A DNA stretch of 64,000 nucleotides from Sphingomonas naphthae (GTDB taxonomy: Bacteria > Pseudomonadota > Alphaproteobacteria > Sphingomonadales > Sphingomonadaceae), in NCBI RefSeq assembly GCF_028607085.1, contig NZ_CP117411.1, positions 248,001-312,000 on the forward strand, in the 5' to 3' direction. The notes beneath the pieces were generated by a model that was not told where the DNA came from, searched no databases, and worked only from the letters and a program-made list of their open reading frames with translations. Below, piece after piece: positions 18,751 to 27,937 of the stretch (position 1 is the stretch's first letter; each line of letters opens with the position of its first letter). The translations under genes were made by a program, and so were the position numbers.

Positions 18751-20160
18751 ATGGTCACGCGGCGACGACTGTTCATGGGCGGGGAATTGCGCGCGCTGCG
18801 TGCCCGCGCCGGGCTGGGGCAGGCGGCGATGGCGGCGCGGCTCGGCCTGTCGGTTTCCTATCTGTCGCAGCTGGAGAATGACGACCGGCCCGTGACGGCG
18901 GCGGTAGAGGCGTCGCTGGCCGAAAATTTCCCGCTCGATTGGGCGCCGATCTCGTCCGACGACGCAGGTCGGCGGATCGCGGCGCTGCGCGAGGCGCTGG
19001 CCGATCCCTTGTTCGCGCCGCTCGGCTCGCCCGAGATGGTGGCGCGGGCGGCCGAGCAGCAGCCGGCTCTGGTCGATCGCTTCACCGCGCTCCACGCCGC
19101 CTACCGCCGCGCCGAGGAGAGTCGCAACATCGCCGACGAGGCCATCGCCAGCGACGTGCCCGGCGCCGACCGCCAGCCGTGGGAGGAGGTGCGCGACTGG
19201 TTTCACCAGGCCGAAAATTACGTCGGCCCGCTCGACGAGGCGGCCGAGAAGCTCGCCGACAGCCTGTCGGACGGGGCGCTGGGGGAGGCGGTGCTGGAAA
19301 GCGTGCTGCGCGACACGCATGGCATCATCGTCACGCCGATACCCGGCGAGGATGCGCGGATGCCGATGCGGCGATTCGATCCGGCGCGCGGCATCCTCTT
19401 CATCGATGGGTCGCAGCCCGCCGCCACCCGCCGCTTCATCCTCGCCCACCAGCTTGCCCGCACCGCCTTCGCCGCGCAGATCGCCGCCATCGCCGACGCG
19501 GCTGAACTGCGCGCGAGCGAGGCGCGGCGGCTGCTGCTCGTCGGTCTCGCCAATTATGCGGCCGGCGCGCTCCTCATGCCCTATCGCCGCTTCCGCGCGG
19601 CGGCGCGCGACGTGCGCCACGATATCGATCGGCTGGCACGCCGCTTCGGCACCAGCTTCGAGCAGACCTGCCACCGCCTCTCGACGCTTCAGCGCCCCGG
19701 CGCGCGCGGCATCCCCTTCTTCTTCTGCCGGGTCGACATGGCCGGCAACATCACCAAGCGCCACTCCGCCACCCGCCTGCAATTCGCCCGCTTCGGCGGC
19801 GCCTGCCCCCTGTGGATCGTCCACGAGGCGGTCGCCATCCCCGATCGGGTGGTGGTGCAGCTGGCCGAGACGCCGGACGGCGTGCGCTATGTCTCGATGG
19901 CGAAGGGGCTGGTGAAACCCTCGGGCAGCTATTCGCGCAGCCCGCGCCGCTACGCTGTGGCGCTCGGCTGCGAGGCGAGCCACGCTCCCGATTTCATCTA
20001 CGCCGACGGCCTCGACGTGGGCGGTGCCACCACCCCCATCGGCATCTCCTGCCGCCTGTGCCCCCGCCCGGATTGCGACCAGCGCGCCTTCCCCCCGGCG
20101 GACCGCCCGATCGCGATCGACCCGGATGTGCGGGAGGTGGTGCCGTACCGGGTGTTGTAG
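18751..20160 (+). CDS. Short-chain fatty acyl-CoA regulator family protein (PccR-like)
   Basis: 469 residues. The N-terminal XRE helix-turn-helix is GELRALRARAGLGQAAMAAR with SVSYLSQLENDDRPVT. The middle matches the IrrE/ImmA peptidase-like domain, but its zinc motif is degenerate: FILAHQLART where HExxH would be expected, so it is unlikely to be a protease. The C-terminal ScfR domain has CRLCPRPDCDQRAFPPADRP. ScfR/PccR proteins sense acyl-CoA and switch propionate genes. ATG 18751 follows AAGGAGAGGTTTGCAG. It diverges from pccB next to a matching operator. Confidence 0.9.
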   Translation: MVTRRRLFMGGELRALRARAGLGQAAMAARLGLSVSYLSQLENDDRPVTAAVEASLAENFPLDWAPISSDDAGRRIAALREALADPLFAPLGSPEMVARAAEQQPALVDRFTALHAAYRRAEESRNIADEAIASDVPGADRQPWEEVRDWFHQAENYVGPLDEAAEKLADSLSDGALGEAVLESVLRDTHGIIVTPIPGEDARMPMRRFDPARGILFIDGSQPAATRRFILAHQLARTAFAAQIAAIADAAELRASEARRLLLVGLANYAAGALLMPYRRFRAAARDVRHDIDRLARRFGTSFEQTCHRLSTLQRPGARGIPFFFCRVDMAGNITKRHSATRLQFARFGGACPLWIVHEAVAIPDRVVVQLAETPDGVRYVSMAKGLVKPSGSYSRSPRRYAVALGCEASHAPDFIYADGLDVGGATTPIGISCRLCPRPDCDQRAFPPADRPIAIDPDVREVVPYRVL

Positions 20161-20170
20161 GAAACTATCG

Positions 20171-20263
20171 TCATGCCAGCGAAAGCTGGCATCTCGTCAG
20201 GCTGGACGGGGCCTCACCGCTGCGCCCGGCTTCGCGAGACCCCCGCTTGCGCTGGGGTGACGG
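20171..20263. repeat. Intergenic palindromic repeat
   Basis: It begins CGTCATGCCAGCGAAAGCTG and ends with CTTGCGCTGGGGTGACGG. It is related to the outer arms of the repeat at 11486-11701 and lies between the PccR-like gene and the converging small gene. Confidence 0.65.
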
Positions 20264-20272
20264 TGTCCAGGA

Positions 20273-20524
20273 TCACCGCTGCTGCGACGGCGGCACCGTC
20301 GCATAGCCCGCCTCGGGCTGCTGCGGATGCTCCGCCGCCCATTTCCGAAATTCGTTGGCCTTCTGATACTGCTCCTCGGCCGCCGCCTGCGCCGCCGGGG
20401 AGACCTGAGGCATCGCGCTGTTGTCGGGCGGGGGCGGGGCCATTTCGGCCTGCTGGATCTTGAGCGCCACGAACGCCAGCGCGCCGAGCAGCACCACCCA
20501 CACCAGAATCGACCCGATCTTCAT
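20273..20524 (-). CDS. Small single-pass membrane protein
   Basis: 83 residues: one N-terminal membrane segment (IGSILVWVVLLGALAFVALK), then a proline/alanine/glutamine-rich, probably extended tail (QQAEMAPPPPDNSAMPQVS). No domain recognised. The coding frame is clean and the start is ATG. It may be an inner-membrane-anchored periplasmic protein. Confidence 0.6.
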   Translation of the reverse strand: MKIGSILVWVVLLGALAFVALKIQQAEMAPPPPDNSAMPQVSPAAQAAAEEQYQKANEFRKWAAEHPQQPEAGYATVPPSQQR

Positions 20525-20680
20525 CCGCCACCCTTCGCGCGCCCAGCCGGTGGAAGGAGTGTCGATCCGCCGCGCCGATCCGTCAAGCGCACCGATCCGC
20601 CGCGTTAACCATCTGTTCGCTCTCTCGACGTAGAGGCCAGGGAAAGGGCAACATATTGTAAATCAAGGAATTGTTTCGGG

Positions 20681-21328
20681 ATGCGAATGATCTTTCCGGC
20701 GCTGGTGTTGGTGGCGGCCTGTGCCGGCGAACCGGCGCTCGCCTCCAACGCGCGCTTCACCGCCGCCATCTCGGGCGGCTCGCTCGGCGTCGGACCCGAA
20801 GTCGGCATTCGGGCGAACGACTATGTCGGCGCGCGCGGCGACGCGGGCTTCCTCAACATCGCGCACAGCTTCGCGTCGGACGACCTGCGCTATCGCGGCC
20901 GCGTGCGGCTGAAGTCGATCGGCGGGATGGCCGACCTCTATCCCTTCGGCAACGGCTTCCGCATCTCGGCGGGCGCGCGGCGTAACTGGAACAAGGGCCA
21001 CATCAGCGCCATGCCGTCGCGCAACACGAGCGTCGGCCGCATGACCTATACGCCGCAGCAGATCGGCACGATCGAGGGCGATGCGATCACGAAGAAATGG
21101 GCGCCCGCGCTGACGATCGGCTATGCCGGCAAGAACCGCAGCGGCTTCGTCTTCGGCGCGGAGGCAGGCGCCTTCTTCCAGGGCCGCATCCGCATCGGCC
21201 GCTTCACCAACTCGACCGGCATGATCAGCGCCGCCGATCTCGAGGAGGAGCGCACCGCCCTCCAGAGCGACGTCAATCATTACAAGGTCTACCCGGTCCT
21301 GCGCCTGTCGGCCGGCTACCGCTTCTGA
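20681..21328 (+). CDS. Outer-membrane beta-barrel-type protein
   Basis: 215 residues. A signal peptide (MRMIFPALVLVAACAGEPAL, cut near ALA) is followed by alternating strands rich in glycine and aromatics and by a C-terminal phenylalanine (LRLSAGYRF), the signature recognised by the Bam machinery. Similar sphingomonad proteins are annotated only as porin-family or hypothetical. Start ATG 20681; a second ATG is two codons in. Function unknown. Confidence 0.7.
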   Translation: MRMIFPALVLVAACAGEPALASNARFTAAISGGSLGVGPEVGIRANDYVGARGDAGFLNIAHSFASDDLRYRGRVRLKSIGGMADLYPFGNGFRISAGARRNWNKGHISAMPSRNTSVGRMTYTPQQIGTIEGDAITKKWAPALTIGYAGKNRSGFVFGAEAGAFFQGRIRIGRFTNSTGMISAADLEEERTALQSDVNHYKVYPVLRLSAGYRF

Positions 21329-21383
21329 TCTCTGGCTGACACCGTATCCGCCGCCCGTTCAGGGCTGGCGGATGCGGCTCCTA

Positions 21384-23264
21384 TCATTTCACCACCGGCA
21401 ACTCGACATAGGACGCATCCTCTCCGCCATGGAGGATACGGTTGTCGGCCACCACGCCCCTGGCCTCGCTCTCGTTCGGCCCGCCGGTGTTGAGGTTGCG
21501 CACGAATTTCGGGAAGTTCGACGAGGTCACCTCCACCCGGATACGGTGGCCCGCGCCGAACTGGATGCTGGTCGCGATCGGGCTGGGCTTGATGGTGTAG
21601 GTCTTGCCCGGCTCCATCATCGCCGGCCTGTCGAAGCCGTCGCGATAGCGCGCGCGGAAGATGGTGTCGCCGATGATCCAGGCCGTGCCGTCGGGCGCGA
21701 CATCCACCAGCTTCACCGCGAAATCGGTATCCTTCGCGCTCGACGACACCTTCAGCACGGCATCGACGAAGCCCGAGACCTCGACGGGCTTGTCGAGCGG
21801 CGCGCTGGTATAGACCAGCACGTCGCTGCGCGCCTCGATCTCGCGCTGGTCGAAAGCGCCGGGCACGACGATCCCGCCGTTGCAGCAATCGCCGCCGCCC
21901 ACCGTCCTCACCGGGTTCATCGGATCGTAGCGATAGGCGTCCGCCGCCTCGCCCGCCGGGGGCGGCGCCGCATCCAGCCGGCCGTCGCCGTTCAGGCTGT
22001 TCGCCCGCCCGCCGCTGCGCAGATACAGCCGCATCGTGGACGTGCCCTTGGGCGGCCACTGCTCGGCCGACTTCCACTTGTTCTCGCCCATCACATAATA
22101 GCGGACATGCGGGGTGGTCGCGGGGAAGGCCTTGCGGTCGCTCTTCAGCCAGCGATCGAAAAAGCTGAAGATCGCATCGTCCACCGGGAAGCTGGTGTCG
22201 CCCATGTCGCGCTCGCCGACGACCGTCTTCGGCCCCATCTTCCAGTACTGGCAATGCGGCATCGGCGCGATCACGGCATATTGGTTGTCGGCCGCTTCCC
22301 TGTCGCCGGTGGTGGCGCGGGCGTGGTTGAACAGCTCCATGTTCGGCCCGATCGACACATCATACCAGGTGTTGAACCACAGCGACGGCACGCCCCAGCC
22401 CATGTCGTCATGATAGAGCCCGCCCTCGCGCCAGCCCGGATCGGCCGGGGTGCGGTGGATGAACTGCTCGAAGGTGGCGGGCGGCTCGTCCAGATCCGAG
22501 AGCAACGTATCGACCGGCAGGTGCCTGATCTGCTTGTTCCAGTCGACCTTGGGCTTGGTCGCGTCGAGATCGTTATAGCCCGCGATCCGCGCGCGGGTTT
22601 TCTGGTCGAGCCCGGTGGGGAGTTGCGCGCGCAAGGGATTGTCCACGCCGTACAGCCACACGAAGAACAGGTTGCGCGGTACGCCGCCGGTGTACCAGTT
22701 TCCCTGTTCCTGGAAGCGCCCGACCTTGCCGATGCCCGCGCCCGCCGACATCGGCACCATCGCGGCATGGGCCGGATGGTTCTGCGCCGCCAGCGCGAGC
22801 TGCCATTCGGCCGAGGAGGAGCAGCCGAGCGTGCCGACCTTGCCGTTCGACCAGCTCTGCCTGGCGATCCAGCTCAGCGTGTCGTAGCCATCGGTCTGCG
22901 GCTTGCCCAAAATCTCATACTTCCCTTCCGAGAAGTACCGCCCCCGCTCGTTCTGCACGATGAAGACGAAGCCGCGCTTCACCGCCTCCAGCGCCAGCCG
23001 GAAGCTCGTGCCGCGCAACTTGTGCTCGTTATACGGCGTCTTCCACAGGATGACGGGGAGCGGCCCCTTGGCGTCCTTCGGCATGTAGATGTTGGTCGAC
23101 AGGCTCACCCCGTCGCGCATCGGCACCATCACCGCCGTTTGCGAGGTGGCGGTGTCGCCCAGTTCGGATTGCATCCCCTCCGGGCTGTAGCGGCTGAAAT
23201 CCTGGGCGAGCAGCGGGCCGTGCAGGGCCAGCGCGGCCGACAGGGCGAGGACGAAACGCTTCAT
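21384..23264 (-). CDS. Secreted CocE/NonD family alpha/beta hydrolase
   Basis: 626 residues with a signal peptide (MKRFVLALSAALALHGPLLA). The layout is that of CocE/X-prolyl dipeptidyl-peptidase-like hydrolases: MRDGVSLSTNIYMPKDAKGP at the start, the nucleophile elbow GTLGCSSSAEWQLALA near residue 150, and a C-terminal jelly-roll domain (GFVDAVLKVSSSAKDTDFAV, then GHRIRVEVTSSNFPKFVRN). It acts on esters or acyl-peptides in the periplasm or outside the cell; the substrate is not predictable. Confidence 0.9.
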   Translation of the reverse strand: MKRFVLALSAALALHGPLLAQDFSRYSPEGMQSELGDTATSQTAVMVPMRDGVSLSTNIYMPKDAKGPLPVILWKTPYNEHKLRGTSFRLALEAVKRGFVFIVQNERGRYFSEGKYEILGKPQTDGYDTLSWIARQSWSNGKVGTLGCSSSAEWQLALAAQNHPAHAAMVPMSAGAGIGKVGRFQEQGNWYTGGVPRNLFFVWLYGVDNPLRAQLPTGLDQKTRARIAGYNDLDATKPKVDWNKQIRHLPVDTLLSDLDEPPATFEQFIHRTPADPGWREGGLYHDDMGWGVPSLWFNTWYDVSIGPNMELFNHARATTGDREAADNQYAVIAPMPHCQYWKMGPKTVVGERDMGDTSFPVDDAIFSFFDRWLKSDRKAFPATTPHVRYYVMGENKWKSAEQWPPKGTSTMRLYLRSGGRANSLNGDGRLDAAPPPAGEAADAYRYDPMNPVRTVGGGDCCNGGIVVPGAFDQREIEARSDVLVYTSAPLDKPVEVSGFVDAVLKVSSSAKDTDFAVKLVDVAPDGTAWIIGDTIFRARYRDGFDRPAMMEPGKTYTIKPSPIATSIQFGAGHRIRVEVTSSNFPKFVRNLNTGGPNESEARGVVADNRILHGGEDASYVELPVVK

Positions 23265-23392
23265 GGCCGGGGCTCCCCTCGGGCGAGATCGGAAAGGCGC
23301 CGGGCTTCGGACGGGCGGCCGGGCCTGTCAAGGCGGCGGGGGTTGCGCTCCGCCCCCCGGATGGCCGATCAGGGGCGGGGATCGAACGGGAG

Positions 23393-23839
23393 ATGCGTGT
23401 GACGAAAGCGATGTTCGGGCTGATGATCGCCGGCCTCGCGGCGCTGGCCGTGCCGGGCGCGGCGGTGGCGGCCAAAGCGAAGAAGCCCCCGGTCGGCAAG
23501 GTGATCCTGCCCCCGCTCAGCTACACGATCGACAAATCCGGGCCGGTGACGGGCGAACACCCCAAGCGCGCCGATACGATCCTGGCGAACTACAGCCTCA
23601 CCCTGCTCGACGGCACGGTGATCGACAGCAGCTACGAGCGCGGCGAGCCCTCCAGCTTCCCGCTCGGCCGCCTCATCCCGGCGTGGCAGATCCTGATCCA
23701 GCTGATGCGCCCCGGCGACGCCTGGACCTTCTACGTTCCGCCCGAATATGGCTATGGCGCCGTCGCGCGGGACAAATTGCCGGCCAACAGCTTCCTGATC
23801 TTCAAGGTGGAACTCGTGTCGGTCACGCCTGCGGGTTAG
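23393..23839 (+). CDS. Secreted FKBP-type peptidyl-prolyl isomerase
   Basis: 148 residues: a signal peptide up to about residue 26, then one FKBP domain (ILANYSLTLLDGTVIDSSYE, IPAWQILIQLMRPGDAWTFY, VPPEYGYGAVARDKLPANSF). Several drug-pocket residues differ from the consensus (the usual VxxVIPGW is LGRLIPAWQ). ATG 23393 has GGGAG directly against it, so GTG 23399, with a six-base spacer, may be the real start. Confidence 0.9.
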   Translation: MRVTKAMFGLMIAGLAALAVPGAAVAAKAKKPPVGKVILPPLSYTIDKSGPVTGEHPKRADTILANYSLTLLDGTVIDSSYERGEPSSFPLGRLIPAWQILIQLMRPGDAWTFYVPPEYGYGAVARDKLPANSFLIFKVELVSVTPAG

Positions 23840-23913
23840 GCGGTGGATTTGTCGGGTCGGGTGTCGGCTCTCGCCCCACTAGCGGACGTTCGCCAATGCG
23901 ATAAACTTCCGCC

Positions 23914-24345
23914 ATGGATCAAGAGTGGCTGCTTCGAATAGAACACAACCTCGTAGGTAGGTGCGGCTCGATCGCGCGGAGAGAAGCCGATTGGGTGTTC
24001 AATCTTGATGGCAGCGGAAGCATCTCCCTCCCTATTCCATGGCGGATCGTTGCCAACGGTCGTATTGCGTTCGCCGATGAGGATGACGGGCAACAGTTCG
24101 GCCTGCCCGCTCCGGTCAACGGCGAGGATCTTGTAAATCAACTGCTCGTCGGCCAGGCGATTGCTGGAATCACTATAGACGGGGAGACCGCTGATCTCTC
24201 ATTGCAATTTGAGGGCAATGTTCGCTTAGACGCCTTCAACTACTCTGCTGGCTATGAGGGATGGCAGATCAACCTGCCTGCTGAAAGTGGTGGAATGTGG
24301 GTCATCGCGCTGGGTGGCGGCGACGTGACCGTCTTCGCTGAATGA
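23914..24345 (+). CDS. DUF6188-like protein (possible immunity protein)
   Basis: 143 acidic residues (start MDQEWLLRIEHNLVGRCGSI, end GGGDVTVFAE). The fold looks beta-rich with a conserved glycine/tryptophan C-terminal part (YEGWQINLPAESGGMWVIAL), as in DUF6188 proteins that often accompany polymorphic-toxin loci. There is no toxin gene beside it here. Composition is visibly more AT-rich than its neighbours. The family call is from memory and tentative. Confidence 0.6.
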   Translation: MDQEWLLRIEHNLVGRCGSIARREADWVFNLDGSGSISLPIPWRIVANGRIAFADEDDGQQFGLPAPVNGEDLVNQLLVGQAIAGITIDGETADLSLQFEGNVRLDAFNYSAGYEGWQINLPAESGGMWVIALGGGDVTVFAE

Positions 24346-24446
24346 CCGCTTCCCACCAATAGAAGACCATCACCGCGCCACGAGCGACGATTTCAGGTCC
24401 ACGAATCGGTATATCGAGCCGCGCTGAACTTAAAGCCCGCCGCGCC

Positions 24447-26258
24447 CTACCACCCGCTCGGCTTCCCCTTGTTCTGCTGGTCCAGCCAAATCTTCAGCGG
24501 CGCGAAATAATCGACCAGCGCCTTGCCGGACATGGCGCGGGTGCCCGTCATCGCCTGCAAGGCGTCCGGCCACGGCTTCGACTGGCCCATCTCCAGCATC
24601 GCGTTCAGCTTCGTGCCGACCGCCTTGTTGCCGTAGAAGGAGCAGCGGTGGAGCGGCCCCTTCCACCCGGCCGCGTCGCACGCCGCCTTGTAGAATTGGA
24701 ATTGCAGCACCCGCGCCAGGAAATAGCGCGTGTAGGGCACCGTCGCCGGGATATGATATTTGGCGCCGGCGTCGAATTTGGTCTCGTCGCGCGCGATCGG
24801 TGGCTTGATGCCCTGATATTGCAGGCGCAGCGCATCCCAGCCCTTCTGGTAATCGCCGGTCGCGATCTTGCCGGAAAAGACGCCCCAGCGCCATTTGTCG
24901 ACCAGCAGGCCGAAGGGCAGGAACGCCACCTTGTCCATCGCCTGCCGCAACAGCAGCCCGATATCCTTGTCGGCGCTCGGCACCTGCGCAGGGGAGAGCA
25001 GGCCGATCTTGACCAGATAATCGGGCGTGATCGAGAGGGCCACGGTATCGCCGATCGCCTCGTGGAAGCCGTCGTTCGCGCCATTCTTGTAGAGGAAGGG
25101 CTGGTTCTTATAGGCGCGCTGGTAATAATTGTGGCCCAACTCGTGATGGATGGTGACGAAATCGTCGCCGTTCACCTTGGTGCACATCTTGATGCGGATA
25201 TCGTCGGCATTGTCGAGATCCCAGGCCGAGGCGTGGCAGATCACCTCGCGGTCGGCCGGCTTGGTGATCTGCGATCGCTGCCAGAATGTCGCCGGCAGGG
25301 GCGCGAAGCCGAGCGAGGAATAGAAGGCCTCGCCCTGTTTCACCATCTTGAGCGGATCATACCCCTTGGCCTTCAGCAATTCGGCCGTGTCGTAGCCGAC
25401 GTCGCCCGCGCCCTTGGGTGCGACGATATCGTAGATATTGCCCCATTCCTGCGCCCACATATTGCCGAGCAGGTCGCTGCGGATCGGCCCCGTCTTCGGC
25501 TGCACCGCATCGCCATATTTCTCGTTGAGCTTCCAGCGGACATAGGTGTGGAGCGACAGATAGAGCGGCTCCACCTCCTTCCAGATCTTGTCGGTCAGCT
25601 CGGCGAACTGCTCGGGGCTCATGTCGTAACCCGAACGCCACATCGCGCCCACGTCGGCGAAGCCCAGATCCTTCGCGCCCGCGTTGGAGATCGCGGTCAT
25701 CCGGGTATAATCGCCCCGCATCGGCGCGCCGACATTGTCGTTCCAGCTGGTCCACATCTCCTGCAACTTCGCCGGATCGCGGGTGGTGCCCATGGCGGCC
25801 TCGATATCCGATCCGTTGATCGGCTTGCCGTCGAGCGTGCCCTTGCCCTTGCCGTAGCTTGAGGACATGCGGGTCGTGAGCGTCGCCAGCTCGGTCGCGG
25901 CACTCGGCGTGGCGGGGGCGGGCAGGTTGACGCCATTCTTCAGCAGATCGAGCTTGCGCCGCGTATCGGGCGAGAGACCCGCCACCCCGTTGAACCGCGC
26001 CGCGCCTTTGGCCCATTGCACGGCCTTCTCGGTGGTCTCGGCGCCCGACTTGGCGGCCAGCGCATCGGTATCGTCGGTGATGTAGGTCGCGTTGATCCAC
26101 GCCACCCGCGACGCATTCAGCGACAGATCGGCGGCATCCTTCTCGCTCTGCGCGACATAGGCGTCGGCCTCGGCGGCGGTCGGCGTCGCGGGGGCCTGCG
26201 CGGCCAGGGGTGCGGCGAACAGCGCCGCGACGATCGCGGCCTGGGAAACGAAACGCAT
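24447..26258 (-). CDS. Secreted M2-family (ACE-like) peptidyl-dipeptidase
   Basis: 603 residues with a signal peptide (MRFVSQAAIVAALFAAPLAA). The zinc motif HHELGH near residue 370 (DDFVTIHHELGHNYYQRAY) and the third ligand in NDGFHEAIGDTVALS identify the angiotensin-converting-enzyme family; YFLARVLQFQFYKAACD at the C-terminus is also typical. It removes dipeptides from peptides in the periplasm. It is the last host gene before the prophage; its promoter lies in the gap beside the attachment site. Confidence 0.95.
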   Translation of the reverse strand: MRFVSQAAIVAALFAAPLAAQAPATPTAAEADAYVAQSEKDAADLSLNASRVAWINATYITDDTDALAAKSGAETTEKAVQWAKGAARFNGVAGLSPDTRRKLDLLKNGVNLPAPATPSAATELATLTTRMSSSYGKGKGTLDGKPINGSDIEAAMGTTRDPAKLQEMWTSWNDNVGAPMRGDYTRMTAISNAGAKDLGFADVGAMWRSGYDMSPEQFAELTDKIWKEVEPLYLSLHTYVRWKLNEKYGDAVQPKTGPIRSDLLGNMWAQEWGNIYDIVAPKGAGDVGYDTAELLKAKGYDPLKMVKQGEAFYSSLGFAPLPATFWQRSQITKPADREVICHASAWDLDNADDIRIKMCTKVNGDDFVTIHHELGHNYYQRAYKNQPFLYKNGANDGFHEAIGDTVALSITPDYLVKIGLLSPAQVPSADKDIGLLLRQAMDKVAFLPFGLLVDKWRWGVFSGKIATGDYQKGWDALRLQYQGIKPPIARDETKFDAGAKYHIPATVPYTRYFLARVLQFQFYKAACDAAGWKGPLHRCSFYGNKAVGTKLNAMLEMGQSKPWPDALQAMTGTRAMSGKALVDYFAPLKIWLDQQNKGKPSGW

Positions 26259-26381
26259 AGGAACCAAGCCCTCTCGACGGATATTGCGGCCGTCAGGATG
26301 GGCTTGCGCCACGCCCGCGGTCAAGCGCGCGTCGATCAGCGGATGGAGGGCGGTGTGGTGGCCGATCCGCGCTGTGCGGAG

Positions 26382-26430
26382 TGGCTCCCCGGGCCTGATT
26401 CGAACAGGCGACCATTCGATTAACAGTCGA
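26382..26430 (-). other. Attachment-site core: 3' half of a tRNA-Asn gene
   Basis: Read on the minus strand: anticodon stem-loop TCGA-CTGTTAA-TCGA (anticodon GTT, Asn), then the perfect T-arm GCCTG-TTCGAAT-CAGGC, the acceptor strand CCGGGGA, a G and encoded CCA. Upstream sequence (GAAAACATTGGCTTTCCACT) is not a D-arm, so only the 3' half exists here. Tyrosine integrases commonly use such tRNA halves; the intact tRNA-Asn should sit on the minus strand at the far right end of the prophage. The 134 bases to the first phage gene are AT-rich and contain only a weak promoter-like TTGTCA (26511). Confidence 0.9.
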
Positions 26431-26564
26431 GTGGAAAGCCAATGTTTTCAACGTCGGTTCTTACATTTTCCCTCTCTGTTCACGGACGCATATCTGCGGC
26501 TTCCCGACATTTGTCAGAATGCCGCCTCTTGCCCAATGTTCCGTTTTCGTTCTACCCAATCGTC

Positions 26565-26762
26565 ATGCACGACTCACCATCCCCCGAAGCATTCGCCTAT
26601 GCCGCCGAGGTGCTGATCTCCTGCGATATGGACGATGATCTGGCGGGCGATAGGATCATCGCCGCGATTGAGGCGGCGGGCCTCGACGATATCGATGAGG
26701 ACTATTGGATGGATGTCGCCGATGCGGTCGACATCCTCGTGAGCGAATGGGCGGCGCAATGA
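26565..26762 (+). CDS. Very acidic 65-residue protein, first gene of the left-end cluster
   Basis: The protein (MHDSPSPEAFAYAAEVLISC...) has 18 Asp/Glu, one Arg, one His and no Lys, so its charge is strongly negative. No family recognised. It is the first of six rightward genes at the left phage end; its stop overlaps the next start (ATGA). Small, extremely acidic phage proteins are sometimes DNA mimics that block restriction or CRISPR proteins, but that is only a possibility here. Confidence 0.65.
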   Translation: MHDSPSPEAFAYAAEVLISCDMDDDLAGDRIIAAIEAAGLDDIDEDYWMDVADAVDILVSEWAAQ

Positions 26763-27208
26763 TCTCCGAACGCGAAGAGCGGGCGGCGGTGACTGTGCGA
26801 GAACACCTGATCTTCAAGGCGTTGCTGGTCGTGGATGAGGTACGGGAAAACTGTCACGCGACCCCCGTGGCGCCGACGCTCGGCCTGCGCTTGGCGCTCG
26901 CGTTCCTCTACTCTCAGAGCGAGGGGCCGAGAAGGCACTTCGACGACTTCTGGCAGGGCGTGAAAGATCCGGGCCGGGATGAACAAGAGTGGGCGCGAAA
27001 TTATATCCGATCGACAGCCGCGAACGGCTGCTTGCTCGGAATCATTCGGGGGTTCAACTTCAACCCGAGCGTCGACCTGCTGCATATCCTGAAAGACGGG
27101 CATCAGGCGCCAAGCCCTGTTCGCGTGCGGCAGTTCTGGGGCGAGGTTGACAAGCAGGTTCGCCTTGGGCGGGCAACGAAGCCGATGAAGGACTGCGGTT
27201 GGCTATGA
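26759..27208 (+). CDS. Hypothetical phage protein, 149 residues
   Basis: The ATGA overlap with the acidic protein gene fixes the start. Mixed-charge helical protein (ISEREERAAVTVREHLIFKA, then FDDFWQGVKDPGRDEQEWAR) without signal, membrane segment or recognised motif. Its own stop overlaps the next ATG. It belongs to the left-end accessory cluster and is read against the late operon. Confidence 0.65.
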   Translation: MISEREERAAVTVREHLIFKALLVVDEVRENCHATPVAPTLGLRLALAFLYSQSEGPRRHFDDFWQGVKDPGRDEQEWARNYIRSTAANGCLLGIIRGFNFNPSVDLLHILKDGHQAPSPVRVRQFWGEVDKQVRLGRATKPMKDCGWL

Positions 27209-27468
27209 TCGACGACTGGGATCGTGAGGTTGAGCTATTCTGGCAGCCGGCCGGCCAGCTCCGCATCTGGCGGGAGAAGATGACGCTGCGCCAGGCGCTC
27301 GACGCGTTCGCGTCCTTGCCGCCATCCGTGCAGGATGGCGCGGGCATTGGCCTGCATGATCCGATCGCGGTGGTGATCGAGGGGCGGCCTGCACTGGTCG
27401 GATGGTACAATGCGCAGGTGTGTCGCGAGATTGCAGCCTTGATGCCGGCGGGCTTAGAAAGTTGTTGA
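27205..27468 (+). CDS. Hypothetical phage protein, 87 residues
   Basis: Start ATG 27205 overlaps the preceding stop (ATGA). Sequence begins MIDDWDREVELFWQPAGQLR and contains several tryptophans; no domain recognised. Third gene of the coupled left-end group. A short AT-rich gap follows before the next reading frame. Confidence 0.6.
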   Translation: MIDDWDREVELFWQPAGQLRIWREKMTLRQALDAFASLPPSVQDGAGIGLHDPIAVVIEGRPALVGWYNAQVCREIAALMPAGLESC

Positions 27469-27510
27469 CAGTGTTCCTCTAAAAGTGGAAAAGAGGATCA
27501 ACGCAGCGGG

Positions 27511-27921
27511 ATGGCCCGCCGCATGGATGGGATAGCCCAGATGATCACCAAGGTTCGCACCTTCTCCGCCTCCAAATTTCTCGCCGCCGCCCGCGAAGCT
27601 CGTGAGGACGCGGTTTCGCTGTTCGAGCGTGAGGGCGGTTCGAAGTATATCGCCAACCTGCGCGACGCCTACCGCTTCGTCATGGATGAGGACGACTACA
27701 TGGTCGCGAGCTATTTTGAGGCAGCCCGCACCGCCGGCGACCTTCGCGCCGAACTGCATGTCGCCGCCAGCAACGCCTACACCGCCGGCGCTTCAGAGCA
27801 GCAGATCGATCGGATCGTCACGCTCTGCACCTCGCTCAACGACTTTGCGCCGATGGGCTACACCCGCCTCACCACCACCCAGGCGGACAACCTGATCAAT
27901 GATCTCCTCCGCAACCGCTGA
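27511..27921 (+). CDS. Hypothetical phage protein, up to 136 residues
   Basis: Largely helical protein (FSASKFLAAAREAREDAVSL, later AYTAGASEQQIDRIVTLCTS). Three in-frame ATGs (27511, 27526, 27541) compete and none has a strong ribosome binding site, so the N-terminus is uncertain by ten residues. No family recognised. Confidence 0.6.
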   Translation: MARRMDGIAQMITKVRTFSASKFLAAAREAREDAVSLFEREGGSKYIANLRDAYRFVMDEDDYMVASYFEAARTAGDLRAELHVAASNAYTAGASEQQIDRIVTLCTSLNDFAPMGYTRLTTTQADNLINDLLRNR

Positions 27922-27937
27922 TCGAAAGGGATAGACG

